The notes: generated by a model not told the origin, from the sequence alone. Shown: positions 53,803-63,980, numbered from the stretch's first letter. The stretch: DNA of 64,000 nt from Megasphaera hutchinsoni (GCF_001553405.1 NZ_KQ960952.1:89865-153864); one strand, 5' to 3'. Program-made: numbers and translations.

Positions 53803-55455
53803 ATGCGTAGTGATGTAGTAAAAAAAGGAATTACAAGAACCGCTCATAGAACGTTATTTCATGCTATGGGATATACAGATGAGGAATTGCAGAAACCGTT
53901 AATTGGTGTCGTAAATGCATTTAATGAAATTATTCCAGGACATATTCATTTACGAGATATTGCACAGGCCGTGAAATTGGGGATAGCCGCTGCGGGTGGA
54001 ACGCCGATTGAATTTCCAGCTATTGGTATTTGTGATGGTATTGCTATGGGACATGCAGGAATGAAGTATCCATTAGCGAGTCGAGAACTTATTTGTGATT
54101 CTATTGAAGCGGTTGCTAATGGGCATGCTTTTGATGGGTTGGTGCTTATCCCTAATTGCGATAAAATTGTTCCAGGGATGTTAATGGCAGCAGGACGATT
54201 AAATATACCAGCCGTGGTAGTTAGTGGCGGACCAATGCTAGCAGGAAGACACAAGGTTAAAGATATTAGTGTGAGTACTATGTTTGAAGCGGCTGGAAAG
54301 GTAGAAAGTGGTCATATGACGAAGGAAGAGTTACAAGAAATGGAATCGCAAGCATGTCCCGGGTGTGGATCTTGTTCGGGATTATTTACGGCGAATACGA
54401 TGAATTGTATGACGGAAGTATTAGGTATGGGATTACCTGGGAATGGCACTATTCCTGCTGCTTATACTGGTGCAAGACGTATGTTGGCAAAACAGGCAGG
54501 GCATGTGATTATGGATTTAGTGAGGAAAGATATAAAGCCACGGGATATCATGACACGAGAAGCTTTTGAAAATGCTATTGCCGTAGATATGGCTATTGGT
54601 GGTTCAACGAATACGGTGTTGCATTTACCCGCTATTGCACATGAAGCAGGGGTAGAATTGCCGTTGGATGTTTTTGATGAAATTAGTCGCAAAGCAGTCT
54701 ATATTTGTAAAATGAGTCCAGGTGGTACGTACCATATGCAAGATTTAAACGAAGCTGGGGGCATGAATGCAGTAATGAAAGAGTTAACTGCATTAAATTT
54801 GATTCATACAGATGCTCAAACAGTAACAGGCACTATTAAAGATCGGATTGCACATGCTGTAAATGAAAGACCGGAAGTATTACATCATATAGAAAATGCG
54901 TATATGCATAAAGGAGGGATTGCTATTTTAAAAGGTAATTTAGCTCCCTTAGGATCGGTCATTAAGGAAAGTGCAGTAGAACCAGCTTTATTAACATATA
55001 CAGGGACAGCGAAGTGTTATGATTCGGAAGAAGCAGCGATAAAAGCTATCTTAGGCGGAGAAATTAAGGAAGGGCATGTAGTCGTTATTCGCTATGAAGG
55101 CCCAAAAGGTGGTCCAGGTATGCGAGAAATGTTGAATCCTACCGCCGTGATTACGGGCATGGGACTAAAAGTCGCCTTGTTAACGGATGGGAGATTTAGT
55201 GGGGCTAGTCGTGGAGCTTGCGTTGGTCATATATCACCAGAAGCGATGGAAGGAGGACCGATTGCCTTAATAGAAGATGGGGATGTTATTGTAGTAGACA
55301 TACCACAACGTAAGTTAGTTCTGCAAGTTGACGATGAAGAGTTAGCACGTCGAAAAGCAGCATGGAAACAACCTGAGCCGAAGGTTAAAACGGGATACTT
55401 ATCCCGGTATGCTCGTTTGGTAACATCTGCTAATACGGGAGCTGTATTACAATGA
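53803..55455 (+). CDS. ilvD: Dihydroxy-acid dehydratase
   Basis: A 550-residue Fe-S dehydratase, third step of valine and isoleucine synthesis. Cluster cysteines lie in [12 protein letters not shown] and [19 protein letters not shown], and [15 protein letters not shown] is the conserved active-site loop. ATG 53803 is chosen over GTG 53794. The site is poor (AAAGAAG). It ends the ilvC-B-N-D unit. Its cluster would come from the Suf system. Confidence 0.96.
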   Translation: MRSDVVKKGITRTAHRTLFHAMGYTDEELQKPLIGVVNAFNEIIPGHIHLRDIAQAVKLGIAAAGGTPIEFPAIGICDGIAMGHAGMKYPLASRELICDSIEAVANGHAFDGLVLIPNCDKIVPGMLMAAGRLNIPAVVVSGGPMLAGRHKVKDISVSTMFEAAGKVESGHMTKEELQEMESQACPGCGSCSGLFTANTMNCMTEVLGMGLPGNGTIPAAYTGARRMLAKQAGHVIMDLVRKDIKPRDIMTREAFENAIAVDMAIGGSTNTVLHLPAIAHEAGVELPLDVFDEISRKAVYICKMSPGGTYHMQDLNEAGGMNAVMKELTALNLIHTDAQTVTGTIKDRIAHAVNERPEVLHHIENAYMHKGGIAILKGNLAPLGSVIKESAVEPALLTYTGTAKCYDSEEAAIKAILGGEIKEGHVVVIRYEGPKGGPGMREMLNPTAVITGMGLKVALLTDGRFSGASRGACVGHISPEAMEGGPIALIEDGDVIVVDIPQRKLVLQVDDEELARRKAAWKQPEPKVKTGYLSRYARLVTSANTGAVLQ

Positions 55456-55484
55456 TGGGCAGATAAATTGATGGACTATTATAT

Positions 55485-55523
55485 AAAAAACTAGAAGTTC
55501 AATGTTGAACCTCTAGTTTTTTT
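55485..55523 (+). terminator. Terminator after ilvD
   Basis: An 18-base stem with one mismatch (55485-55502 with 55505-55522) then T residues. Confidence 0.9.
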
Positions 55524-55603
55524 GATAAAAGTAGCTATAAAAACTTTGTAAAATTTTACGGTAAGATAAAAAAGTCATTATAGTAAATTAGCATTAGTTA
55601 GAA

Positions 55604-55642
55604 AAAAATCCGTATATGTTTGTATACATATACGGGATTTTT
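55604..55642 (-). terminator. Terminator of the tyrosine recombinase gene
   Basis: A stem of about 15 pairs with one bulge (55604-55618 with 55627-55642), with a T7 tract on the minus strand. Confidence 0.85.
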
Positions 55643-55659
55643 AATTATAAGAAATAAGG

Positions 55660-56652
55660 TTATTCTTTGGAATTGGTAATTTTGAAGATAGGATTATCGA
55701 TTAATCGATCGGCTTCATCGATATATCTCCGTACAACAGATTGTGATTTATGTCGCGTTTGGCGCATAATTTGTCGTTCTTCTACATGGTGTTGTGCCGC
55801 TGAGGTGGCAAAACCATGCCGTAGACTGTGTGCACCATAGTCTTTTGGATCCATACCCATTAAACCTACATAATGTTTAACTAAGAGAGCAATTGTTTTA
55901 TCAGAAATACGTGTTGAACGAATTTTGTGTCCCTTTGTGAATCCGCGAAAAACAGGACCAGTTGTGATGTTACTTAGGGAGAGCCAGTTTTTTACTGCAC
56001 ATACTGCACATATTTGACTATCTTGAACGTAGGGGATGGCAATCATTTGCCCTTTATCAAAAGGATCTGTTTTTGATTTGCGTAAGGTAATAAGCATACC
56101 AAGTCGAGTAAAGCGAATGTCTTCGACATCTAAATTTGTGATTTCAGAACGTCGCATGGCTCCATAAAATCCCGTAAGTAGAATTGCTTTATCGCGTGCT
56201 CGTTGCAAAGGATTCCCTTCTATATAAGTGAGCATTTCTTTAATGTCATCAAATAGAATAGGTAATTTCCCCTGTTGAATTGTTCCTTTCATGCGTTTAA
56301 TACCGCGTAAGGCGTTTTTTACTAAGGGCATTCGACAAGGATTTTCTAGTAATCCAGCGGCATCGAAATTTTCGGTTAATGCACTAATGCGGCGAGCCAC
56401 TGTATTGGCCTTAGCATGGTCTGCTAAATCATTCATATAATTTACGATGGTTTCTGGTTCAGCTGGAAAAGAGCTGACGTGGTGATAGGAGCACCAATCA
56501 CAAAAATCATTCCAATCGGATCGATATGCTGTGATAGTATGTTCAGCTCGGGCAATATAAATACTTTGGCGTGATTTTTTGCTAAGTTTGCTGTTTTGTT
56601 CAATGGATGTATTTTTTCCGATAAAAAAATTGTTATCGTTATGGGTTTTCAT
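55660..56652 (-). CDS. Tyrosine recombinase/integrase, solitary
   Basis: A 330-residue site-specific recombinase. A SAM-like core-binding domain (about 35-125) precedes the catalytic domain. The catalytic set is present: Arg167 in GAMRRSE, Lys192, H275-x-x-R278 in HSLRHG, His301 and Tyr310 in RRYID. AAGGAG lies eight bases before ATG 56652. No excisionase, phage or conjugation gene, tRNA or flanking repeat is adjacent. It differs from XerC/XerD in length (about 300) and in its long basic N-terminus, so it may be a resident of a lost element or a chromosomal inversion switch. Confidence 0.88.
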   Translation of the reverse strand: MKTHNDNNFFIGKNTSIEQNSKLSKKSRQSIYIARAEHTITAYRSDWNDFCDWCSYHHVSSFPAEPETIVNYMNDLADHAKANTVARRISALTENFDAAGLLENPCRMPLVKNALRGIKRMKGTIQQGKLPILFDDIKEMLTYIEGNPLQRARDKAILLTGFYGAMRRSEITNLDVEDIRFTRLGMLITLRKSKTDPFDKGQMIAIPYVQDSQICAVCAVKNWLSLSNITTGPVFRGFTKGHKIRSTRISDKTIALLVKHYVGLMGMDPKDYGAHSLRHGFATSAAQHHVEERQIMRQTRHKSQSVVRRYIDEADRLIDNPIFKITNSKE

Positions 56653-56719
56653 GAGTTATTCTCCTTGTTGGTTCATTTATAGTAACATAGCATAAATATG
56701 AATAGATGGTCAAGCCATA

Positions 56720-57640
56720 TTAGGGTAGGGAATTAATGTGTGGGGAGGGAAACCATTTAGTATAGTCATAACAAAGGGAAAAGGCTTTTTTTAATTCGGG
56801 GAATAAAAATTTGTTTTTATGATAAGTTATTTTGAAATTTCGTTTAAATATATTATTCTTTACATAACAAATGCCTAGTAGTCCAGCACGTACTTCTTTT
56901 TCTACTAAATGATACGAAAGAATAGTACCACCTAAACCGGCTATGACCGCTTTTTTTAAAGATTCTGTGTTATTATAACTACCATCGATGCTAAAAGCAA
57001 CATGCTGTTCTTTCATTAGATGAATAAACATATCTCGTGTACCACTACCTTCTTCGCGTAAGAATAGAGAGATGTCTTGTAAATCAATTAGGTCGATGTG
57101 TTGTTTGGTGAGTAAGGGATGGGTAAGGGGAAGGGCGACAACTAGTTCATCCGACATAAATGGTTGAGCTAATAAATATTCTGAATGGATATTTCCTTCA
57201 ACTAGGGCAAAATCTAGTTTATCAGATAACAACATGGCTTCTAGTTCGGTTGTATTATGAATTTCTGAAACAATTTTGATATGATGTGTTTGTTTTAGAT
57301 AATGAATATATTCAATTAAACAAAGTTCGCCAATCGTTACACTAGCACCAATGCGGAGGGGATTTGTTTTCTGAAATGATGTCATGGAGGTGTCGATTTG
57401 TTTGGTAAGGGAAAAAATTTGATAAGCATATTGTAATAAACACTTTCCTGCGGAGGTGATGTATAAATGTTTGTTTAGTCGTTCAAATAGTTTTGTATCA
57501 TAGCGAGTTTCTATTTCTTGGATTGCTTGGCTGACTGATGGCTGGGTCATGTGTAAGCGCTTTGCGGCACGGGTCATATTATTTTCTTCACAAACACAAA
57601 TAAATATGAAAAAGTGTCGTAATGTAATAGATTTCTTCAT
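56720..57640 (-). CDS. LysR family regulator divergent from yeiH-like gene
   Basis: A 306-residue LysR-type regulator. The N-terminal winged helix-turn-helix (residues 1-60, with MTRAAKRLHMTQPSVSQAIQEIE) is followed by the periplasmic-binding-like effector domain. AGGAGG lies six bases before the ATG. The divergent neighbour encodes a YeiH-type membrane protein; in E. coli YeiE/YeiH have the same arrangement. Palindromes in the shared 150-base gap are likely binding sites. The effector is unknown; sulfite or cysteine is a guess from the family. Confidence 0.9.
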   Translation of the reverse strand: MKKSITLRHFFIFICVCEENNMTRAAKRLHMTQPSVSQAIQEIETRYDTKLFERLNKHLYITSAGKCLLQYAYQIFSLTKQIDTSMTSFQKTNPLRIGASVTIGELCLIEYIHYLKQTHHIKIVSEIHNTTELEAMLLSDKLDFALVEGNIHSEYLLAQPFMSDELVVALPLTHPLLTKQHIDLIDLQDISLFLREEGSGTRDMFIHLMKEQHVAFSIDGSYNNTESLKKAVIAGLGGTILSYHLVEKEVRAGLLGICYVKNNIFKRNFKITYHKNKFLFPELKKAFSLCYDYTKWFPSPHINSLP

Positions 57641-57704
57641 ATAGCCTCCTACCTATTAAATATATAAAATAATATAATTTTACATATGCTTTTTTATATG
57701 ATAC

Positions 57705-57772
57705 ACTGTTTTACAGTTGCTAACAAGATATACATATTTTATATGTATATGAATAGCATATAGTTCTATAAT
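57705..57772. promoter_or_regulatory. LysR/YeiH intergenic operators and promoter
   Basis: ACTGT-TTT-ACAGT (57705-57717) and ATATACATAT-TTT-ATATGTATAT (57728-57750) are perfect inverted repeats. The second covers the -35 position of a TATAAT at 57767-57772 for the yeiH-like gene. Confidence 0.6.
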
Positions 57773-57789
57773 GAGGAGTTGTTGGGGAA

Positions 57790-58776
57790 ATGTCTAGGAT
57801 ACATATTAAAGGGATGCTCTTTACCTTAATTTTTGCTATTCCAGCTGCATTATTAGGGTGGAAATTTCCGCTTATTGGTGGTCCTGTATTTGGTATTTTA
57901 TTAGGAATGATTTTTGCGGGGATAAAACGACCACCTACATTTGAACCAGGAATTACGTATACAGGAAAACAAATATTGCAATATTCTATTGTTTTGCTAG
58001 GTTTTGAAATGAATTTAATGCATGTTGTTCACACGGGAGCTCGTTCTTTTTCAGTCATGGTATTTACTTTGGCTACGGCTTTTATTGTGGCGTTTGTATT
58101 TGGTAAATTGTTGAAATTACCATTTAACACAACTACATTAGTTGGTGTAGGCACCGCTATTTGTGGTGGTTCTGCAATTGCTGCTGTAGCACCTATTATT
58201 AAAGCGAATGAAAAGGATGTAGCTTATTCTATTTCAACGATTTTCTTATTTAACATTATTGCTGTCTTTTTATTTCCCTTTTTGGGGCATATGATGCATA
58301 TGTCAGATAGCGGTTTTGGGATGTGGGCAGGTACTGCAATTAATGATACGTCTTCTGTTGTTGCTGCGGGTTACTCGTATAGTGCAGTTGCGGGTGGATT
58401 GGCTACAATTACAAAATTAACACGAGCATTAATGATCGTACCTGTATGCATTATTATTGCAACTATCATGGCCAAGCGCCAAAAAGGGGACAATGCTTTT
58501 TCTTTACGTAAAGTATTTCCTAATTTTATTTTATACTTTATTATTGCATCTATCATTAGTACGGTAGGGAATACGGTAATTCCCCATAGTTTGTTGCATT
58601 TTCTAGGCGAAGCGGGAAAGTTTTTCATCGTTGTAGCGATGACAGCTATTGGGTTACATACGCATTTATTGGGACTCATTAGGAATGGATTGCGTCCTAT
58701 TGTATTGGGTTTACTTTGTTGGTTTGGTGTAGCAAGTGTAAGTTTGATTGTACAACATGTGATTGGTATGTTATAA
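57790..58776 (+). CDS. yeiH: YeiH/UPF0324 family membrane protein
   Basis: A 328-residue integral membrane protein with about ten helices of the UPF0324 (YeiH) family, annotated as putative sulfate exporters. Characteristic segments are GPVFGILLGMIFAG, LLGFEMNL, the GTAICGGSAIAAVAPII block and TAINDTSSVVAAG. GGGGAA lies just upstream of the ATG. Regulated probably by the divergent LysR. Function is inferred from family only. Confidence 0.88.
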   Translation: MSRIHIKGMLFTLIFAIPAALLGWKFPLIGGPVFGILLGMIFAGIKRPPTFEPGITYTGKQILQYSIVLLGFEMNLMHVVHTGARSFSVMVFTLATAFIVAFVFGKLLKLPFNTTTLVGVGTAICGGSAIAAVAPIIKANEKDVAYSISTIFLFNIIAVFLFPFLGHMMHMSDSGFGMWAGTAINDTSSVVAAGYSYSAVAGGLATITKLTRALMIVPVCIIIATIMAKRQKGDNAFSLRKVFPNFILYFIIASIISTVGNTVIPHSLLHFLGEAGKFFIVVAMTAIGLHTHLLGLIRNGLRPIVLGLLCWFGVASVSLIVQHVIGML

Positions 58777-58801
58777 ATAAATAGGGGATAGTAGTGTTAA
58801 C

Positions 58802-58835
58802 GCACGGAATTGCAGGTTGCATTCCGTGCTTTTTT
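58802..58835 (+). terminator. Terminator after yeiH
   Basis: GCACGGAAT pairs with ATTCCGTGC across ten bases, then T6. Confidence 0.92.
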
Positions 58836-58951
58836 AGTGCTGGCTTGGTAAGTTTGGTGTTAGGGAATGAGAGAAATACAGGTGTTTTTATTGCTTTACG
58901 TATGCTAGCATATACCTTTTTATTTATATTAAAAATATCTATCAAAAGGCG

Positions 58952-58981
58952 TTGAATGATATGAAGATACCGTAGTATAAT
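58952..58981 (+). promoter_or_regulatory. Upstream promoter of pepC
   Basis: TTGAAT, 18 bases, TATAAT, 146 bases before the start. The leader holds a T7 tract (59040-59047) without a strong hairpin. A second TATAAT (59086-59091) lies nearer the gene. The rest of 58836-58951 holds nothing recognised. Confidence 0.55.
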
Positions 58982-59127
58982 AAATTAACAATAGTATATA
59001 TATGGTGTTGATATGTCATGGGGAGCTATTTTGTTCACCGTTTTTTTATGTTAAGAAAGAGCAAAATGTATTATCGTCATATATGTATAATAGTTGTGAA
59101 TAAAGAAAATTAGAATAAGGAGTACAT

Positions 59128-60456
59128 ATGAAAACATTAACGAATGAATTATATCAAAAATGGCATGATGCATATGAGCAAGATGGACGTAATAAATTGA
59201 TAGAAAGTGCTATTTCTAATGTAGGTATAGTAGAGGCTAGTAAAAATAAACGCATGATTCAGCAACATAACTTTATATTTAGTGAAGAGATTGAACATAA
59301 AAATATTACCGATCAAAAGCAATCGGGTCGTTGCTGGTTATTTGCCGCATTGAATATGGCACGACCTAAATTGATAAAAGAATTGAAGTTAGAATCTTTT
59401 GAATTATCACAATCATATCTTTATTTTTTTGATAATATGGAAAAAACGAATGTATTTTTAAATATGATTCGGCAAACAAAAAACTTGGATATTAATAGTC
59501 GAGAAGTGATACATGCACTTACGTTTAAAACGGAAGATGGCGGTTATTTTGAATACTTTAAAGCATTGATTGAAAAATATGGCATTGTACCGAAAAGTGT
59601 CATGGGAGAAAGCTTTAATACGGAAAATTCTAAAGATATGTTCGAACGGGTTGAAGAGATTATCAAAAAATATGCGATGGATATTCGTCGAAGTGTATCT
59701 GATGTAGAGATGGATGCGTTACAAGAAGCATGCTTGGAAAAGGTATATAGTATTTTTGTGAAATGTATAGGAAACCCAGTTACTTCCTTTGATTTTGAAT
59801 ATATTGATAAGGATAAAAAATATCATGTAGAACGGGATATGACGCCGCAATCATTTTATCAAAAATATTTGGCAGGCTTTTACGATCAGACCATCCGACT
59901 GATTCATGATCCGCGCGAACGTAATCCGTATGGACGGGTGTTTGTGAATCAGGAAATTAAAAATATTGTGGAAATGGATGGTTTGCGGGGATTAAATGTA
60001 CCTATTGAAGAGATGAAACAAGCGATGCAACGGTCTTTGCAAGATGGGAAAACGGCATGGTTTGCTTGTGATGTAGGGAAAATGAGTGATCGTAAAGCGG
60101 GAATATTAGATCCGCGTATATTTAATTACGAAGAAACACTTACGCCGGTAGGTGATTTTTCTAAAGCCGATCGGTTAGATTCAAGACAATCTGTAGCTAC
60201 ACATGCGATGAATATTACAGGTGTCAAGGTTAAAGAGGGTAAACCATTTCAGTGGAAGGTAGAAAATTCGTGGGGAGAGGGAAATGGTAAAAAAGGTATT
60301 TTTTCTATGTCCGATGAATGGTTTACGGAGTATGTATATGAAATTATTATTGATAAAAAATATGTATCAAAAGAATATTTACAGGGGCTTTCTAAAGAGC
60401 CGATTGTATATAGCCCGTATGATGCATTTTGTACAATTTTAGGATATATTAAGTAA
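59128..60456 (+). CDS. pepC: Aminopeptidase C (bleomycin hydrolase family)
   Basis: A 442-residue cytoplasmic cysteine aminopeptidase of family C1B. The catalytic Cys is C69 in QSGRCWLFAALN; His is in VATHAMNITG and Asn in KVENSWGEGN. AAGGAG lies seven bases before the ATG. Monocistronic; a palindromic terminator separates it from the convergent flippase gene. Confidence 0.96.
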   Translation: MKTLTNELYQKWHDAYEQDGRNKLIESAISNVGIVEASKNKRMIQQHNFIFSEEIEHKNITDQKQSGRCWLFAALNMARPKLIKELKLESFELSQSYLYFFDNMEKTNVFLNMIRQTKNLDINSREVIHALTFKTEDGGYFEYFKALIEKYGIVPKSVMGESFNTENSKDMFERVEEIIKKYAMDIRRSVSDVEMDALQEACLEKVYSIFVKCIGNPVTSFDFEYIDKDKKYHVERDMTPQSFYQKYLAGFYDQTIRLIHDPRERNPYGRVFVNQEIKNIVEMDGLRGLNVPIEEMKQAMQRSLQDGKTAWFACDVGKMSDRKAGILDPRIFNYEETLTPVGDFSKADRLDSRQSVATHAMNITGVKVKEGKPFQWKVENSWGEGNGKKGIFSMSDEWFTEYVYEIIIDKKYVSKEYLQGLSKEPIVYSPYDAFCTILGYIK

Positions 60457-60458
60457 TG

Positions 60459-60494
60459 AAAAATGGTAAACATCTATAGATGTTTACCATTTTT
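60459..60494. terminator. Bidirectional terminator between pepC and the flippase gene
   Basis: A perfect 36-base palindrome: AAAAATGGTAAACATCTA followed by its complement. The last base is shared with the flippase stop codon. Confidence 0.92.
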
Positions 60495-62059
60495 TAGTTT
60501 AAGTAATGTGCAAAGCGATTAAAATAGGGAATTTTAGATACATCTTCTCGCGTTATTCCACCTGTTATCATCATGATTCCAATATATATGATCATACCCA
60601 TAGCACAAGGTAAAAATAGGCTGATGACTAATGGTACATATACGTGTAAGAACATATAAAGAAGCGAAACAATACTACCCATGATAATGGCAGCAAAAGC
60701 ATTGCGTAATATTAATTTTATATCTATGAGGTATCCCGTATGTCGATAGATAAATATTAGGTTTAATAAGGCAGCGACACCGATATCGGCCACAGTCGCA
60801 CAGGCGGCACCGCGAATTCCTAACGTAGGAATAGCAACTAAAAACCAGTTGCAACAGACTTTCACGGCAGCGGCAATAATCATATTCATGACTGGAATTT
60901 TGGGGCGTTTTAGTCCTTGTAAAATAGCCGTAGTAATTTGATGCATACCTAAAAAGAAAATGGCAATGGCTAACGTTCTAGTTGCGGGTGCTGCAGCAGG
61001 TGCATTATAAATGAATGTGACGACAGGAGATGCCATGACAAATAGAAGTACGCTAAAGGGAATTGTTACCAAAAAGGACACTCGTAAAGCACTGGAAGTA
61101 CGTTGATAAATTTCTTCTTTATTACCTAACGTGAAATAGTGGCTAATGGTAGGAACTAAATTCATTGCCATGGCAATAGTTAAAATGGTTGCTAAGGTAA
61201 CCAGAGGTACAGACATTCCTGTAAGATAGCCAAATAATTCTGTGGCTTGATGTGTAGTAAAACCAGCCACTTCTAAGCGACGAGGAACAATGAGTAAATC
61301 TAAATTGGAAACCACAGGTAACATAATGCTTGCCATAGAAATTGGGATAGAAAGGGAAACCAATCGTTTTAATATGTGGAGTACATTGTCTTGTGGATAT
61401 AGGGGAGCTTGTATTTTAGGAAGCGATTGTTGCAAACGGTGGTAAAAAAATAGTAACACCAATAATGCTGCAAGTCCACCAAACCCAGCACCTAAACTAG
61501 CACCACCAGCGGCATATTCAAGACCATAGGGCATTAGAAATGAAGCAAATCCGAGCATCGTGATAACACGCACGATTTGTTCGGTAATTTGCGAAATCGC
61601 CGTAGGTGCCATTTGTCTCCATCCCTGGAGATAGCCACGAAAACCAGCAATGACGGTGGTAAAAAATACAGCTGGTGCTAATGCAATTAATGACCAGTAC
61701 GCTCTGCTTTCGCGAATAATGTGTTCATCAATAAAAAAACGCGAACCGAAGAATACTAAGATACTTAATACTAGTGCAGTAGTGCAGAGCATGGTGAGGG
61801 AAACGTGAAAAATTCGTTTAGCTCCCAGGTAATCTTCTTTTGCTACTTTTTCTGCAGTGATGATAGAAATGGCAATTGGAATACCCGCACTGGATACTTC
61901 GAGTGCTAATAAATAAATAGGAAAAGCCATTTGATAAATTCCAATGCCCTCTCCACCTAGAATACGCGAAAGAATAATCCAATTAATACTACCAATAGCC
62001 TTTACGACAAATCCCGATAAGGTTAAAATCAATGTACCTGAAATAAACTTATTAACCAT
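60494..62059 (-). CDS. MurJ/SpoVB-type lipid-linked oligosaccharide flippase
   Basis: A 521-residue membrane protein with about 14 helices in the MOP (MVF/SpoVB) family. Conserved regions include SRILGGEGIGIYQMAFPIY, SAGIPIAISI, GYLQGWRQM and PRRLE in the loop between lobes. The family moves lipid II or other undecaprenyl-linked sugars across the inner membrane. Here it could be the lipid II flippase or one for surface polysaccharide. AAGGGG lies before the ATG. No other envelope genes adjoin. Confidence 0.87.
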   Translation of the reverse strand: MVNKFISGTLILTLSGFVVKAIGSINWIILSRILGGEGIGIYQMAFPIYLLALEVSSAGIPIAISIITAEKVAKEDYLGAKRIFHVSLTMLCTTALVLSILVFFGSRFFIDEHIIRESRAYWSLIALAPAVFFTTVIAGFRGYLQGWRQMAPTAISQITEQIVRVITMLGFASFLMPYGLEYAAGGASLGAGFGGLAALLVLLFFYHRLQQSLPKIQAPLYPQDNVLHILKRLVSLSIPISMASIMLPVVSNLDLLIVPRRLEVAGFTTHQATELFGYLTGMSVPLVTLATILTIAMAMNLVPTISHYFTLGNKEEIYQRTSSALRVSFLVTIPFSVLLFVMASPVVTFIYNAPAAAPATRTLAIAIFFLGMHQITTAILQGLKRPKIPVMNMIIAAAVKVCCNWFLVAIPTLGIRGAACATVADIGVAALLNLIFIYRHTGYLIDIKLILRNAFAAIIMGSIVSLLYMFLHVYVPLVISLFLPCAMGMIIYIGIMMITGGITREDVSKIPYFNRFAHYLN

Positions 62060-62234
62060 ATTAACCCCTTGCTTTATGTAAATTTCTTATTATAAACAAT
62101 TTATTTTAACATAATTTTATTTTTCTATCTACTTTTAAATGAAAAGAAGCTTCGAAAAATGGAAACGATTATAAAAATCATATGTATCTTTTTTAGATAT
62201 TCCTAATTAGTATGACAAATATATACTATACTAA

Positions 62235-62263
62235 TTGAATATAGAATAAAAGAATGGTACTAT
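62235..62263 (+). promoter_or_regulatory. Promoter of the lactate dehydrogenase-like gene
   Basis: TTGAAT, 17 bases, TACTAT, about 55 bases before the start. Confidence 0.65.
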
Positions 62264-62316
62264 TTATATAGTGATAATTAAAATAACCTATTTGCATAAC
62301 GATGGAGGAGATTATA

Positions 62317-63267
62317 ATGGGATTGAAAAAAAGAATTGTTGGCGTTGTTGGATTGGGGCATGTGGGTGCACATGTAGCGTTTAATTTAGGTATGATGGGC
62401 ATTGCCGATGCGGTGTATCTTTGTGATAAAAATGAACAAAAAGTATTAAGTGAAGTGCAAGATTTGAATGATGCGGCACCATTTATGCCTAATCATACGG
62501 TTTATACGGTGGTTGATTATGCTGGTTTAAAAGATTGTGATATTATTGTTAATGCGGTGGGAAATATTGCGTTATTAGCAACTCATGATCGTGATAAAGA
62601 GTTAGAAAATAGTGTTAAAGAAGTTGCTGATTTCATTCCTAAAATTATGGCTGCAGGATTTGATGGTATTTTTGTTAATATTACTAATCCTTGCGATGTT
62701 ATTACGAATTTAATTAGGGAAAAGAGTGGATTACCTACACAACGTGTTGTAGGAACGGGTACATTATTGGATTCAGCACGATTAATTGCGGTTATTTCTA
62801 AACATACAGGACTAGATGCTCGTGGATTTACGGCATTTATGATAGGGGAACATGGTAATGCACAAATGGCAGCATGGTCTTGCATTTCGTTTTATGGGAA
62901 ACCATTACGCGAATTGACAAATAAAAAAGAATTCCAGTTTACTAAAGAAGAATCGCAAGCTATGGCAATTAAAGGGGCATGGGTTACTTATGTAGGAAAA
63001 CAATGCACGGAATATGGTGTTGCTTCGGCAGGGGCAACGTTAGTACGGACGATTTTGCGTGATGAAAAACGTATTATCCCTGTATCGGCATATCTTAATG
63101 GTGAATATGGTGAAAAAGGAATTTATTGTGGTATTCCTGCCATCATTAGTGCTAAAGGGGTAGAGTCGATTATTGAATATGAATTGACAGATGAAGAAAA
63201 GGTAGAGTTTAAGCAATGCTGCGATGCTATTCGCAAGAATATTGAAAAAAGTCATGCATTGTTATAA
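62317..63267 (+). CDS. L-lactate/L-2-hydroxyacid dehydrogenase
   Basis: A 316-residue NAD-dependent enzyme of the LDH/MDH superfamily. The Rossmann motif VGLGHVGAHVAF lies at residues 10-21, the NAD Asp is in YLCDKN, ITNPCD follows, and the catalytic His is in MIGEHGNAQM. GTGTLLDSARL matches L-2-hydroxyisocaproate dehydrogenases better than classical LDH, but substrate remains open. GGAGGAGA lies six bases before ATG 62317. It would dispose of NADH by reducing a 2-oxoacid. Monocistronic. Confidence 0.85.
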   Translation: MGLKKRIVGVVGLGHVGAHVAFNLGMMGIADAVYLCDKNEQKVLSEVQDLNDAAPFMPNHTVYTVVDYAGLKDCDIIVNAVGNIALLATHDRDKELENSVKEVADFIPKIMAAGFDGIFVNITNPCDVITNLIREKSGLPTQRVVGTGTLLDSARLIAVISKHTGLDARGFTAFMIGEHGNAQMAAWSCISFYGKPLRELTNKKEFQFTKEESQAMAIKGAWVTYVGKQCTEYGVASAGATLVRTILRDEKRIIPVSAYLNGEYGEKGIYCGIPAIISAKGVESIIEYELTDEEKVEFKQCCDAIRKNIEKSHALL

Positions 63268-63285
63268 TTTGTAAAAAATCACTAT

Positions 63286-63330
63286 ATAATCCTAAAAGGC
63301 GTTGTTAGTAATGCCTTTTAGGATTATTTT
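63286..63330 (+). terminator. Terminator after the dehydrogenase gene
   Basis: A 15-base-pair perfect stem, ATAATCCTAAAAGGC with its complement (63313-63327), 12-base loop, then T residues. Confidence 0.9.
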
Positions 63331-63357
63331 GATATATATTATTATTAGTGGTATACT
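63329..63357 (+). promoter_or_regulatory. Promoter of the DUF805 gene
   Basis: TTGATA, 17 bases, TATACT, beginning in the tail of the upstream terminator. Confidence 0.65.
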
Positions 63358-63419
63358 ATAATAAAGAGAGGTCTATTAATGGGGATATTACGGGTTTTAA
63401 AAGAGATAGGAGCGTGTTG

Positions 63420-63971
63420 ATGTATATGAATGAAACAGAAAAAATTACTTATGATAGTCCTTTTGAAGTAGGTTTTGCAGGTTCTAAAGATGCCTACCAC
63501 CAAAATCCCCCCTGTTATGGATATAATCCGCGTACTTATTATGAACCATGGCGAGATGATTCGTTGACGGATCGCTTTTTTTCTCCACGAGGACGTATGA
63601 GCCGTAAGGCCTTTGCAGCGTCTTCGATTATAGGTTGGATTGTTATGATCATTTGGGGTTCCATTTTGATGAATCGATTATGGGATTCTTTTTTACACGG
63701 AATGACAGGGTTGATGTTACCTACGGGGCGCACTTTTTTTACTGTTTCTTATTGTGAAATTACGTTATTATTTGCTATTTTTATAGGTTTCTGTGTGATG
63801 CAAAGTATGTTTGTTATCCGGCGATTACATGATCGTAATAAAAGTGGATGGCATTGTATTATTATGTATTTACCCTATATTGGTATTTTGTTTTGGGTAT
63901 ATCTTTTGTTTGCTAAAGGAACAAAAGGTAATAATAAATATGGCCCTGATCCGTTAACTCATTTGGGCTAA
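63420..63971 (+). CDS. DUF805 family membrane protein
   Basis: A 183-residue protein. A hydrophilic Tyr/Pro-rich N-terminus (1-65) precedes a DUF805 region beginning FFSPRGRMSRKAFAASSIIGW. There are three or four membrane helices, and the family's RRLHDRNKSGWHCIIMYLP loop and C-terminal FAKGTKGNNKYGPDP are intact. AGGAG lies seven bases before ATG 63420. DUF805 proteins have no known function. Confidence 0.85.
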   Translation: MYMNETEKITYDSPFEVGFAGSKDAYHQNPPCYGYNPRTYYEPWRDDSLTDRFFSPRGRMSRKAFAASSIIGWIVMIIWGSILMNRLWDSFLHGMTGLMLPTGRTFFTVSYCEITLLFAIFIGFCVMQSMFVIRRLHDRNKSGWHCIIMYLPYIGILFWVYLLFAKGTKGNNKYGPDPLTHLG

Positions 63972-63980
63972 TAAAAAAAG

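Noticed and set aside
55640..56720. Attachment sites of an integrated element around the tyrosine recombinase
   Set aside because: No direct repeats, tRNA end or cargo genes found by eye.
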